Below are positions 8,234-15,333 of a DNA stretch of 35,842 nt, one piece after another. Source of the stretch: Myxococcales bacterium (GTDB lineage: Bacteria; Myxococcota_A; UBA9160; SMWR01); the NCBI GenBank assembly GCA_013215615.1, contig JABSQX010000008.1, positions 2,849 through 38,690 on the forward strand, read 5' to 3'. How positions within the stretch are numbered: position 1 is the first letter of the stretch; every line of letters begins with the position of its first letter. Made by a program: the position numbers and the translations under genes. The notes under the pieces were generated by a model. That model saw only the letters and a program-made list of their open reading frames with translations. It did no database searches and had not been told where the DNA came from.

Positions 8234-9789
8234 AGGCGAGAAAGGTAGGGGTGGAAGGCGTTCGTGAAGTGGTTGAGGGAACTCCGGGCCCAATCCATAC
8301 CCTCCGGGCCTTCCGGGATGGGCGTCGTGAGGCGGACTGCCACGCGAGGGCGCTCGCGGGGTAGTGGGCCTTGGAGTCCCAGCAAATCGCGTGCCGCCTC
8401 TCCTATTGTGCCCGCGTCGCGCAAAACCCAGAAGTAGGAGAGCACCGCATGTCCCCCGCGTTCCGCGACCACGCTCTCTACGTCCAGAAAGAGAGGAGCG
8501 AGCCGCGTCTGACCCCGAGACACCTCATTCCAATCCCGCCCGGGGATCCCGAGCTTGGAAGAGCGGGGGCTCCCTCCCTGCCCCCCCGACTCCACGCCCA
8601 CGAATAGGTCAACGCGCGCGAGATCCTCGTTCGCTCTCCCCGCGCGTCGGTAGCGGATGTCTAGGATCTGGCCCAGGGAGAGGCGTCCCAGGAACATGCG
8701 GTCGGGACGCCGCATTTCGCCCCGCCAGGCCTTCCGCACGAGGGGCCAGTCCGCGAGTTCCGGTCCGGGAGCCGGGGGCAGTTGCCGGGAGGGTACGAGC
8801 CAGGTCGCCAAGGCCAAGACCGAGAGCCAGCCGGCCGCAAAGCGCCAAGGGACCCTGGAGGAAAGCGTGGAGAGAGCGAGGCCCGGCGGAGCCAAAACAG
8901 AATTCCCCCGTTCGAGCCAGTGCCCTACGACAAAGAGCAGGACGGTTCCTGCCAGGAGCACCGCAGCTCCCTGCATCACGTGGCCCCGAGGGTCGGACAG
9001 CGCGCTCGGATCTCCTGCGAGCATGATCGCGCCGATGCGCAGCAGGTTCAGGGAGAGGGCGACGGGAAGAGCTCCAGCCACCAGCAGCCAGCTTCGTGGC
9101 CCCCGCAACCCGCGGAGTTCCCGAATCACCAGCGCCGCGATCAGCATCGTTCGCATGGCGCGAAACCCACTGCATGCCTCGATGATGAGAAAGTCCATCT
9201 CGTGGAGGGTGAGCTGAATGCCCTGCAAGCTGGGCGCGAATCCCAGCACCTCCAGCAACCTTGCGGTGCCCGTTGCACTAAAGACCTGGAGGGTCCACAG
9301 CCACTCGTTGGAAAGAGTGGCCGGCAGCGGAATGGCGAAGAGCAGGACGCAAATCGGAAGTAGCCCCGCGCGCACGGCGGCGGAGCCACCACACCAGGCG
9401 AAGAGCGCCAGGAGGTTGGCGGCAAGGGAGATGACGAACAGAGATGGCGTCGCGCTGAACTGAGCCCAGATGTGAGCGCAAAGCGCGAGGGTCAGCAGTG
9501 ACGCCACGCCGCCGCGATGCCCCACCGCCTTGCCAAGGAATAGCAGCGCGCGCCGCCTCCAGAGCATCCAGGCAGCAACGCCGACGAGGAGCAGCGCTGA
9601 ATTTTCTTCCGGCTCGAAGAAGACATCCACCGCCGGAGTCGACGATCGGGGAAAGGCACTGTCGAGTAGAAAGTGTCCATAGCCGAGCACGAGGAGCCCG
9701 AGCGTCAGCGCGGGGAGGATGGGCTTGCTCGAGTCGGAGCGCTCTTCGCCGTTGCCCGCGCGCCTCTTCGTCGCTTCGTTGTTGGACAT
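8230..9789 (-). CDS. Exosortase with fused C-terminal EpsI-like domain
   Basis: This is a 519-aa inner-membrane cysteine protease/transpeptidase of the exosortase family, which sorts proteins with C-terminal PEP-CTERM-type signals, usually near exopolysaccharide genes. The catalytic triad is visible: Cys206 in IIEACSGFR, Arg251 in LNLLRIG and His270 in DPRGHVMQG. About eight membrane helices cover residues 25-290. After another helix (about 318-332) a soluble domain continues to the end. In it, SPRSSKLGIPGRDW (407-420) matches the EpsI signature H-S-P-x-x-C-L-P-G-x-G-W, but with the His and Cys replaced. The ATG at 9789 is chosen because upstream in-frame codons give only Arg-rich, non-protein-like sequence and would overlap the divergent gene. 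A TAATCT hexamer lies 11 nt upstream. No PEP-CTERM substrate is encoded in this window, so targets must lie elsewhere. Confidence 0.9.
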   Translation of the reverse strand: MSNNEATKRRAGNGEERSDSSKPILPALTLGLLVLGYGHFLLDSAFPRSSTPAVDVFFEPEENSALLLVGVAAWMLWRRRALLFLGKAVGHRGGVASLLTLALCAHIWAQFSATPSLFVISLAANLLALFAWCGGSAAVRAGLLPICVLLFAIPLPATLSNEWLWTLQVFSATGTARLLEVLGFAPSLQGIQLTLHEMDFLIIEACSGFRAMRTMLIAALVIRELRGLRGPRSWLLVAGALPVALSLNLLRIGAIMLAGDPSALSDPRGHVMQGAAVLLAGTVLLFVVGHWLERGNSVLAPPGLALSTLSSRVPWRFAAGWLSVLALATWLVPSRQLPPAPGPELADWPLVRKAWRGEMRRPDRMFLGRLSLGQILDIRYRRAGRANEDLARVDLFVGVESGGQGGSPRSSKLGIPGRDWNEVSRGQTRLAPLFLDVESVVAERGGHAVLSYFWVLRDAGTIGEAARDLLGLQGPLPRERPRVAVRLTTPIPEGPEGMDWARSSLNHFTNAFHPYLSRL

Positions 9790-9977
9790 GATCCGGGTCC
9801 AGATTACGCCAGCACGCAAGTCGTGCACAGCGCGTGGGTGTGAGAAGTCTGCCATGCCTCGCTGTCTTCGCCGCGAACTCGATCCACCGCTGTGGTGCCG
9901 ATCTGGCAGTGGCCTCGAAAGCGTGCACCGGCGTCCCGTCCCCGTCCTGTTCGGCTTCTCGGTACACTGGGGGTCGG
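9790..9977. promoter_or_regulatory. Divergent intergenic region of the exosortase and TPR-membrane genes
   Basis: This 188-bp gap separates two divergent starts. TAATCT on the minus strand (9801-9806) precedes the exosortase ATG by 11 nt. TACACT on the plus strand (9963-9968) precedes the other ATG by 9 nt. Neither has a convincing -35. No long palindrome was seen. Longer reading frames cross the gap but have biased Arg/Ala composition and are not believed. Confidence 0.3.
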
Positions 9978-11726
9978 ATGCGAAAGCGATCGCTGGCAAT
10001 GCTCTTGTTGGGGACTGCGAGCCTCTCGAGCGTTCCTGCATCGGGTCGCTCGGGGACGTCGTCGGCTTCCACGCGCTGGCTCCACGGGCCGGCGCCGGAT
10101 CTGCTTTTCGGCTGTGGTGGGCTCTATCTGCTGATATTCGTGGCCCTAGCGCTTTCGGGGCCGGCGGCGATGACTTGGCTTCCGGAGGGGCTGCTTCCGC
10201 TATTAGCAATTTTTGTGTTGGCGCCCCATTACGGCGCGACGCTCGTGCGCGTCTACGAGCAGCGTGAGAGTCGGCGCCGCTACGCATTCTTTGCGGTGGG
10301 GATCACCGCGCTGCTCGTCTTCGGATTTTCGATCTCCCTCTACCACTACGCGCTGGGCTCCTTCCTCGTAACGATCTACATCGACTGGAACTCCTGGCAC
10401 TATGCGGGCCAGAACTACGGGCTAGCGATCATGTTCTTGAAGCGCCGCGGTGTGCTCGTCACGCCCATGACCAAGCGGTTGTTCTACGCCTCGTTCGTCC
10501 TCTCCTCCTTTCTCGCCATCGTCGCGATGAACGGCGTGGGTCCCGAGGCGCTGTACGGCCCGTCGCTTCCACGCGACGGCGCCAAGAGCATCGGGATGGC
10601 CTACCGCTTCATGCCGCTGGGAATCTCCGATCCGATCCAGGGTATTTTGATGATCTCGGGTCTGGCCGCCTACGGGGCCTGCGTGTTGACTTCGCTTGTC
10701 CTGTTGATGCGAAGAGGGACACTCGCGGATATCGCGCCTGCCTTGGCACTGGTATTCACGCAGTCGCTCTGGTTCGTTGTGCCGGTTGCGGCCCGGTACT
10801 GGGATCTCTTCGGGGGATTTCTTCCCCTCAGCGGGAGGGACTCGCGCTACACGTTCATGTGGATCGCATTCGGCCACGGGATTCAGTACCTGTGGGTTAC
10901 CTCCTACTATGCGAAGAAGGCGGGTTCTTATCCAGGAACCGGGCGCTACCTACTGCGTTGCCTCTTCGCGGGATCCATGATCTGGAATCTTCCCGGTCTC
11001 GTTGTGGTCTCGTTGGCGATCGGTTCGGTGGCTTATACGGAGGGTGTGGCCCTGCTCCTCGCGGCCGTCGTGAACCTTCATCATTTCGTGTTGGATGGTG
11101 CGATCTGGAAGCTCCGAGACGATGGAATCGGGCGCGTACTCTTGCGGGCCTTGTCTCAGCCGCGTGCGGGGGTTGCGTCCGACGAACGCGCGCGGTGGGG
11201 ACTCCGCGCTGGGCTTGCGGTTCTTGGCTGCCTCTCCCTGGGCCTTTCCCTGACCGATATGTGGGAGCGGGAGTTCGGCTTCCGGAGAGCCGGCAAGAGC
11301 GGCGACGTCGAGCGTATGGAACAAGCGGCGCTGCGCCTCGATTGGATCGGGCGGGGCGATGCGAGCCAACGTCGCCGATTGGCCCTTCTCGCTCGAAGTC
11401 GCGGTGATGACGACAAGGCGCTTTCCGAACTCGAGCGAAGCCTTGCCATTTCGAATCACCCGAAGGCTCATTTCGAGAAGGGGCATATTCTGGCGGACCG
11501 GGGGGACTGGAGGGGTGCAGCGCTTTCCTACGAGGCTGCCTATGCGATCGACGATTACCCCCTGAAACTCATCCACAAACTCGCGAATGCCTCTCTCGAG
11601 ATTGGTCGGCCCGCACGCGCACAGGAGGTGCTGATCGAGGGTCTCCGACACCATCCCCGCCATCCGGTCCTGGTCAAACAGCTTCGAGAGGCTAACCGGC
11701 AGCTTTCCGCGGCGGCGGCGGACTGA
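9978..11726 (+). CDS. Polytopic membrane protein with conserved-looking histidines and a C-terminal TPR domain
   Basis: This 582-aa protein is not recognised as a named enzyme. Residues 45-410 contain about ten hydrophobic helices. Histidines sit at or beside several of them: APHYGATL (His84), DWNSWHYAGQNYG (His141), FGHGIQYLWV (His300) and NLHHFVLDGAIWKLR (His368, His369). Grouped intramembrane histidines are typical of membrane metal enzymes (desaturase/hydroxylase or carotenoid-cleavage types), but the exact motifs of those families are absent. A metal site is only a hypothesis. The last ~150 residues are TPR-like (RLALLARSRGDDDKALSELE, then YPLKLIHKLANASLEIG). A longer frame from 9834 exists. 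The ATG at 9978 is preferred because it starts a basic, signal-like N-terminus and has GGGGG about 8 nt upstream. Polytopic-plus-TPR architecture is shared with the gene at 6068. Confidence 0.8.
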   Translation: MRKRSLAMLLLGTASLSSVPASGRSGTSSASTRWLHGPAPDLLFGCGGLYLLIFVALALSGPAAMTWLPEGLLPLLAIFVLAPHYGATLVRVYEQRESRRRYAFFAVGITALLVFGFSISLYHYALGSFLVTIYIDWNSWHYAGQNYGLAIMFLKRRGVLVTPMTKRLFYASFVLSSFLAIVAMNGVGPEALYGPSLPRDGAKSIGMAYRFMPLGISDPIQGILMISGLAAYGACVLTSLVLLMRRGTLADIAPALALVFTQSLWFVVPVAARYWDLFGGFLPLSGRDSRYTFMWIAFGHGIQYLWVTSYYAKKAGSYPGTGRYLLRCLFAGSMIWNLPGLVVVSLAIGSVAYTEGVALLLAAVVNLHHFVLDGAIWKLRDDGIGRVLLRALSQPRAGVASDERARWGLRAGLAVLGCLSLGLSLTDMWEREFGFRRAGKSGDVERMEQAALRLDWIGRGDASQRRRLALLARSRGDDDKALSELERSLAISNHPKAHFEKGHILADRGDWRGAALSYEAAYAIDDYPLKLIHKLANASLEIGRPARAQEVLIEGLRHHPRHPVLVKQLREANRQLSAAAAD

Positions 11727-11743
11727 TCTGGGTTCTAAGGGAA

Positions 11744-11770
11744 GGGAGTCCGCCGATGCCTGGGACTCTC
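11744..11770 (+). terminator. Stem-loop after the TPR-membrane gene, possible terminator
   Basis: GAGTCC (11746-11751) pairs with GGACTC (11763-11768) across an 11-nt loop. It is extended by one G-U and one G-C pair to an 8-bp stem. It begins 17 nt after the stop codon. There is no following T-run, so it may be a Rho-type or RNA-stability element instead. Confidence 0.3.
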
Positions 11771-11956
11771 GCTTCATGCGATGCAAGAGGCCCCCGGGCG
11801 TTTCCAGGCGATCGGGCAGGGGGGCACTGCCGCGCTCTTGAAGATCGCGTTGGGGTGGGTCTCCCATGATCGAGTAGGGAAGACTCCCGAATATCGCGAA
11901 TCTCATGCGGCGCGGGCGATCGCCGGGCGGGTCTGTCGTGGATCGCCACCGCCAGT

Positions 11957-11962
11957 TAAAAT
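11957..11962 (+). promoter_or_regulatory. -10 hexamer TAAAAT before the acetyltransferase gene
   Basis: TAAAAT stands 9 nt upstream of the ATG at 11972 inside a small inverted repeat, GCCAG (11951-11955) and CTGGC (11964-11968). The predicted +1 falls within about 3 nt of the start codon. No Shine-Dalgarno is visible. The flanking repeat could be an operator, or it could be chance. Confidence 0.35.
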
Positions 11963-11971
11963 GCTGGCCGT

Positions 11972-12433
11972 ATGCGTGTCAGCTTCGTGTGCCGATCCTT
12001 CGCGGAGCTGACGAAGTTCGAACTCTACGAGATCCTTCATCTGCGTAGCCTCGTCTTCGTCGTCGGCCAGAAGATCACCGCCGAGCCCGAGGTGGACGGA
12101 GACGACCCTTCGTATCATCACTTGATGGGCCGCGACGAGGATCATCGAATCGTGGCGGCTGCACGCCTGGGCCTCGAGCGTGAGCCGGTCAAGGTAGGAC
12201 GGGTTGGGGTTCGCACCGAACTCCAGCACCGCGGGATCGGTGGGCAATTGATGCAGGCCGTGCACGAATCGATCGGCGATCGGCCAGCGGAGATGCACGC
12301 CCAGGCCTATCTCGAGAGTTGGTACGCATCGCTCGGCTGGCAACGCGAGGGCGAAAACTTCCTCGAAGCGGAGATCGATCACGTTCGGATGGTCCGGGGA
12401 TCGCCGTCCCGCTCGCTCCGGCATGGAGGCTAG
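11972..12433 (+). CDS. elaA: GNAT-family N-acetyltransferase, ElaA-like
   Basis: This 153-aa protein has the length and layout of the ElaA branch of GNAT acetyltransferases, which move an acetyl group from acetyl-CoA to an unknown amine. The ElaA-type N-terminus reads FELYEILHLRSLVFVVGQ, followed by an acidic loop EVDGDDPSYHHL. The acetyl-CoA pyrophosphate loop appears as VRTELQHRGIGGQLM (the Q/R-x-x-G-x-G/A signature) and the C-terminal strand as AQAYLESWYASLGW. It stands alone between a terminator-like hairpin and the GntR gene. The start is supported by family length and by a TAAAAT hexamer 9 nt upstream. The physiological substrate is unknown. Confidence 0.87.
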   Translation: MRVSFVCRSFAELTKFELYEILHLRSLVFVVGQKITAEPEVDGDDPSYHHLMGRDEDHRIVAAARLGLEREPVKVGRVGVRTELQHRGIGGQLMQAVHESIGDRPAEMHAQAYLESWYASLGWQREGENFLEAEIDHVRMVRGSPSRSLRHGG

Positions 12434-12531
12434 ACAGCGCGGTAGGTGCTGGGGCCGGGTCGGAGGACCTCTTCCACCGCACCGATCGGAACGTGCTCTC
12501 GAAGCGCTAGCGTCGGTGCGTCCAATATGTA

Positions 12532-12559
12532 TTGACAACTTGTCAGGTTGGGCTAGGCT
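12532..12559 (+). promoter_or_regulatory. Promoter with overlapping palindromic operator for the GntR-trpB-trpA unit
   Basis: TTGACA (12532-12537, a perfect -35) and TAGGCT (12554-12559) are separated by 16 bp. A perfect 13-bp palindrome, TGACAA-C-TTGTCA (12533-12545), covers the -35 and spacer. A regulator bound there would block RNA polymerase, so autoregulation by the adjacent GntR protein is likely (inference). The predicted +1 is within a few bases of the GTG at 12568. A TTG start at 12532 would lie inside the promoter and is rejected. Confidence 0.6.
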
Positions 12560-12567
12560 GGGGCGTC

Positions 12568-13305
12568 GTGGAAGGCCTCAACCCGGATTCACCGCTGCCC
12601 CTCTACCACCAGCTCGCCGAGAGGTTGCTGGGGCGCATTCGTTCCGGCGCCTATCCCTCGGGTAGCCGGATCCCCTCGGAGCCCGAGCTGGCTCGCACCT
12701 TCGGGATCGGGCGCCCGACGGTTCGGCAGGCCACCGACCTGCTGGTGCGGCGTCGTGTCGTCGAACGCAAGCGAGGCTCGGGAACTTTCGTCCGGGAGGC
12801 GTCCGAGCGGGTCGATCTGCTCTCGCTTGCGGGCACCATGGCGTCCTTCGAGAAGGGCGGCTTGGCGGTGCGTACGACACTCGTCGAGCGCCCGCACCGC
12901 GTGGCCGTGGTGGACGATCCCGAGAACCCCTTCTCGGACCGGGATGCGATCCGCCTTGCGAGGATCAGTCGCCTGAAGGAGGTCCCGGTTCTCCTCGAAG
13001 AGATCTACATCGACCCCGATTGCTTCCCGGGAATCGAGCAGATCTCGCTCGCGGGCCGCTCGCTCTCGCAGTGGGTCGAGAGCCACTACCACATGCGCCC
13101 GCAATCGGCCGATCAGACTTTTCGAGTGGCACAGGCCGGAAGCAAGCGCGCCGCTCTCCTCGGGCTCTCGCAGCGGCAGCCCATACTGGAGGTGAAGCGA
13201 ACGCTCCACTTCAAGAACGCGAGGAGCGCCATCTACGCGGAACTCTATTGTCGCACCGACCAGTTGGTCTTTTCGCAAACCCTGGAAGGAGTGGGTGATG
13301 ACTGA
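12568..13305 (+). CDS. GntR-family regulator, HutC/UTRA type
   Basis: The 245-aa protein has an N-terminal winged helix of the GntR family (about residues 8-75): LYHQLAERLLGRIRSGAYP, GSRIPSEPELARTFGIGR, PTVRQATDLLVRRRVVERK, GSGTFV. A UTRA ligand-binding domain follows (about 95-240), recognisable by SRLKEVPVLLEEIYIDPDCF and the closing strand pair VKRTLHFKNARSAIYAELY. UTRA domains usually sense small metabolites. Its 3' end overlaps trpB by 8 nt, so the regulator and tryptophan synthase genes are probably one translationally coupled message. The start is GTG at 12568 because the only earlier in-frame start, TTG at 12532, falls within the -35 box. A GntR/UTRA protein controlling trpBA is not a standard arrangement, and the effector is unknown. 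Confidence 0.9.
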   Translation: MEGLNPDSPLPLYHQLAERLLGRIRSGAYPSGSRIPSEPELARTFGIGRPTVRQATDLLVRRRVVERKRGSGTFVREASERVDLLSLAGTMASFEKGGLAVRTTLVERPHRVAVVDDPENPFSDRDAIRLARISRLKEVPVLLEEIYIDPDCFPGIEQISLAGRSLSQWVESHYHMRPQSADQTFRVAQAGSKRAALLGLSQRQPILEVKRTLHFKNARSAIYAELYCRTDQLVFSQTLEGVGDD

Positions 13306-14527
13306 TCGCGGATACTTCGGCGAGTTCGGCGGTTCGTTCATTCCGGAGATTCTCGTCGCAACCTTCGAGGAACTCGTTCAGGCCTACGAGGACGCGCGAT
13401 CCGATCCGTCTTTCTGGAGTCAGTTCGTGTCCTTGATGGGCAGCTATTCCTGTCGGCCGACGCCGCTGACCTACGCGGAGAACCTGACGAAGCACTTCGG
13501 GGGCGCGCGGATATTCGTGAAGCGCGAGGACCTGAACCATACCGGCGCCCACAAGGTGAACAACGTAATGGGGCAGGGGTTGCTGGTTCAGCGCATGGGC
13601 AAGGGGCGCGTCATCGCCGAGACGGGAGCGGGTCAACATGGCGTGGCGACGGCGACGATGGCAGCGAAGTTCGGCTTTTCCTGCACGGTTTACATGGGAG
13701 AGGTTGACGTCGAGCGGCAACGTCCGAACGTCTTCTGGATGGAGCGGCTCGGCGCCGAGGTCGTCACGGTCAAGGAAGGGACACGCATCCTCAAGGATGC
13801 AATCAACGAGGCATTTCGGGACTGGGTGACGAACATGGACGACACCCACTACGTGCTGGGCACCGCCTGCGGTCCGCATCCCTTTCCCGAGATGGTGAGC
13901 TGGTTGCAGTCCATCATCGGCCAGGAAGCCCGCGTGCAGGTGCTGGAGGCGAGCGGCAGGCTTCCCACGCGCGTGTATGCCTGCGTGGGCGGCGGATCGA
14001 ACGCCATGGGCCTATTCGGCGGCTTCTTCGACGACGACGTGGAACTCGTCGGTGTGGAGGCGGGGGGCCGGGGGCTCGATTCCTCCGCGCACGCTTCTCG
14101 CCTTGCCTCCGCGGATGCGACCCGCGGAGTTGCCCAGGGCTACAAGACCTTCTTCCTCCAGGATCGCGATGGACAGATGCGCGAGACCCACAGCGTGGCG
14201 GCGGGTCTCGACTACGTGGGGGTCTCGCCCATCCTGGCGAACCTGCGCGAGACCGGGCGCGTTCGCTTCGAAGCGGCGACCGACGCGGAAGTGGTCGAGG
14301 CCCTTGCGTTGACGATGCGGAAGGAAGGGCTGATCCCGGCCCTCGAGTCCGCTCATGCCTTCGTACAGGCCTTCAAGGAGGCTCCGGAACTCTCCTCGGA
14401 CGATGTCATCTTGATCAACCAGTCCGGGCGCGGCGACAAGGACATCTTCACGATCGCCGATGCCTTCGACGACCCCGGCTGGAAGGCCTTCATCTGCGAA
14501 AAGGCGCGACACTATGATGCTCGCTGA
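13298..14527 (+). CDS. trpB: Tryptophan synthase beta chain
   Basis: This is a 409-aa PLP enzyme condensing indole with L-serine to make L-tryptophan. The N-terminus YFGEFGGSFIPEILV is typical. The PLP Schiff-base lysine is Lys86 in HTGAHKVNN and the catalytic glutamate is Glu108 in AETGAGQHGVATA. The phosphate-binding loop is GGGSNAMG and the C-terminal cofactor loop SGRGDKD. YMGEVDVERQRPNVFWM matches the COMM-domain region that couples to the alpha subunit, so this is the TrpB1 type. The ATG at 13298 has AAGGAG 6 nt upstream. A GTG one codon earlier is spaced too closely. It overlaps the GntR gene by 8 nt and trpA by 14 nt. None of trpC, D, E, F or G is nearby, so this trpBA pair is separate from the rest of the pathway. 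Confidence 0.97.
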   Translation: MTDRGYFGEFGGSFIPEILVATFEELVQAYEDARSDPSFWSQFVSLMGSYSCRPTPLTYAENLTKHFGGARIFVKREDLNHTGAHKVNNVMGQGLLVQRMGKGRVIAETGAGQHGVATATMAAKFGFSCTVYMGEVDVERQRPNVFWMERLGAEVVTVKEGTRILKDAINEAFRDWVTNMDDTHYVLGTACGPHPFPEMVSWLQSIIGQEARVQVLEASGRLPTRVYACVGGGSNAMGLFGGFFDDDVELVGVEAGGRGLDSSAHASRLASADATRGVAQGYKTFFLQDRDGQMRETHSVAAGLDYVGVSPILANLRETGRVRFEAATDAEVVEALALTMRKEGLIPALESAHAFVQAFKEAPELSSDDVILINQSGRGDKDIFTIADAFDDPGWKAFICEKARHYDAR

Positions 14528-15278
14528 CGAGATTCGGGAAAAACGGCAGGAGCGCGACATCCTGCTCATGACACACATCGTGGTGGGTTACCCCAGCTTC
14601 GATGACTCTCTCCGCGTCGTCGAGCAGATGGTTGCAGCGGGCGTCGACTTGATGGAATTGCAGATTCCCTTCTCCGAACCGATCGCGGATGGACCGGTGA
14701 TCCTTCGCGCGAACCAGCAGGCCCTCATGGCGGGATCGACGGTCGAGCGCTGTCTCGTCTTCGCCGAGGAAGTGAATCGCCGCTTCGACATCCCCTTCCT
14801 CTTGATGACCTACTACAACATCCTCTTCAAGTACGGGGTTTCCGACTTCACCGGGCGAATGGCGGCTGCGGGGATCGCGGGCTCGATCGTTCCCGACTTG
14901 CCGCCTGAGGAAGCCAAGGACTACCTCGAGGCCATGGGACGCAACGCACTCGAGCCGATCTTCATTTTCTCGCCGAACACCCGCGACGAGCGCATGCGGG
15001 TGATCGCGAAGCACGCAGGCGGTTTCGTCTACTGCGTTGCGCGCAAGGGGGTCACCGGAGCCGAAACCTCCTTCTCCGACGAATTCGCGGCCTATCTTGC
15101 GCGCTGTCGCGCCGCCACGGATCTGCCCCTGGCGCTGGGTTTCGGGGTGAAGAGCCGGTCGGATGTGGATTTTCTGCGCGGACAGGTGGACATCGCGGTG
15201 ATCGGAACGGAGACGCTCCGGGTCCTCGACGAACACGGCGTCGATGGTGTTCGGGGATTCATCGAAGGGCTTCGCTAG
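14514..15278 (+). CDS. trpA: Tryptophan synthase alpha chain
   Basis: The 254-aa TIM-barrel subunit cleaves indole-3-glycerol phosphate to indole, which is channelled to TrpB. Both catalytic residues are present: Glu48 in DLMELQIPFSEP and Asp59 in IADGPV, matching Glu49/Asp60 of the enteric enzyme. The phosphate loop and loop 6 are seen as VARKGVTGAE and GFGVKSRSDVDFL. Two adjacent ATGs (14514, 14517) are possible starts, and an AAGG lies about 10 nt before the first. The gene overlaps trpB by 14 nt in another frame, which fits the stoichiometric alpha-beta complex. The 55-bp gap downstream separates it from the convergent malic enzyme gene. Confidence 0.96.
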   Translation: MMLADEIREKRQERDILLMTHIVVGYPSFDDSLRVVEQMVAAGVDLMELQIPFSEPIADGPVILRANQQALMAGSTVERCLVFAEEVNRRFDIPFLLMTYYNILFKYGVSDFTGRMAAAGIAGSIVPDLPPEEAKDYLEAMGRNALEPIFIFSPNTRDERMRVIAKHAGGFVYCVARKGVTGAETSFSDEFAAYLARCRAATDLPLALGFGVKSRSDVDFLRGQVDIAVIGTETLRVLDEHGVDGVRGFIEGLR

Positions 15279-15333
15279 CGCCGCGTCGCGGCCCGCGAAA
15301 GCGAGTGGAAGCGGCGAGGGGGACGCGGGCCCC

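Noticed and set aside
10950-11906. 318-aa minus-strand reading frame
   Set aside because: It is antisense to the TPR-membrane gene, with no domain, signal or ribosome binding site.
12533-12545. Assignment of the palindrome to a named GntR operator class
   Set aside because: The TGACAA-C-TTGTCA centre does not match the GT-N-AC core typical of HutC or FadR sites, so only a general operator role is proposed.
12532-12567. TTG start for the GntR gene
   Set aside because: The codon lies inside the perfect -35 box, upstream of the predicted transcription start.
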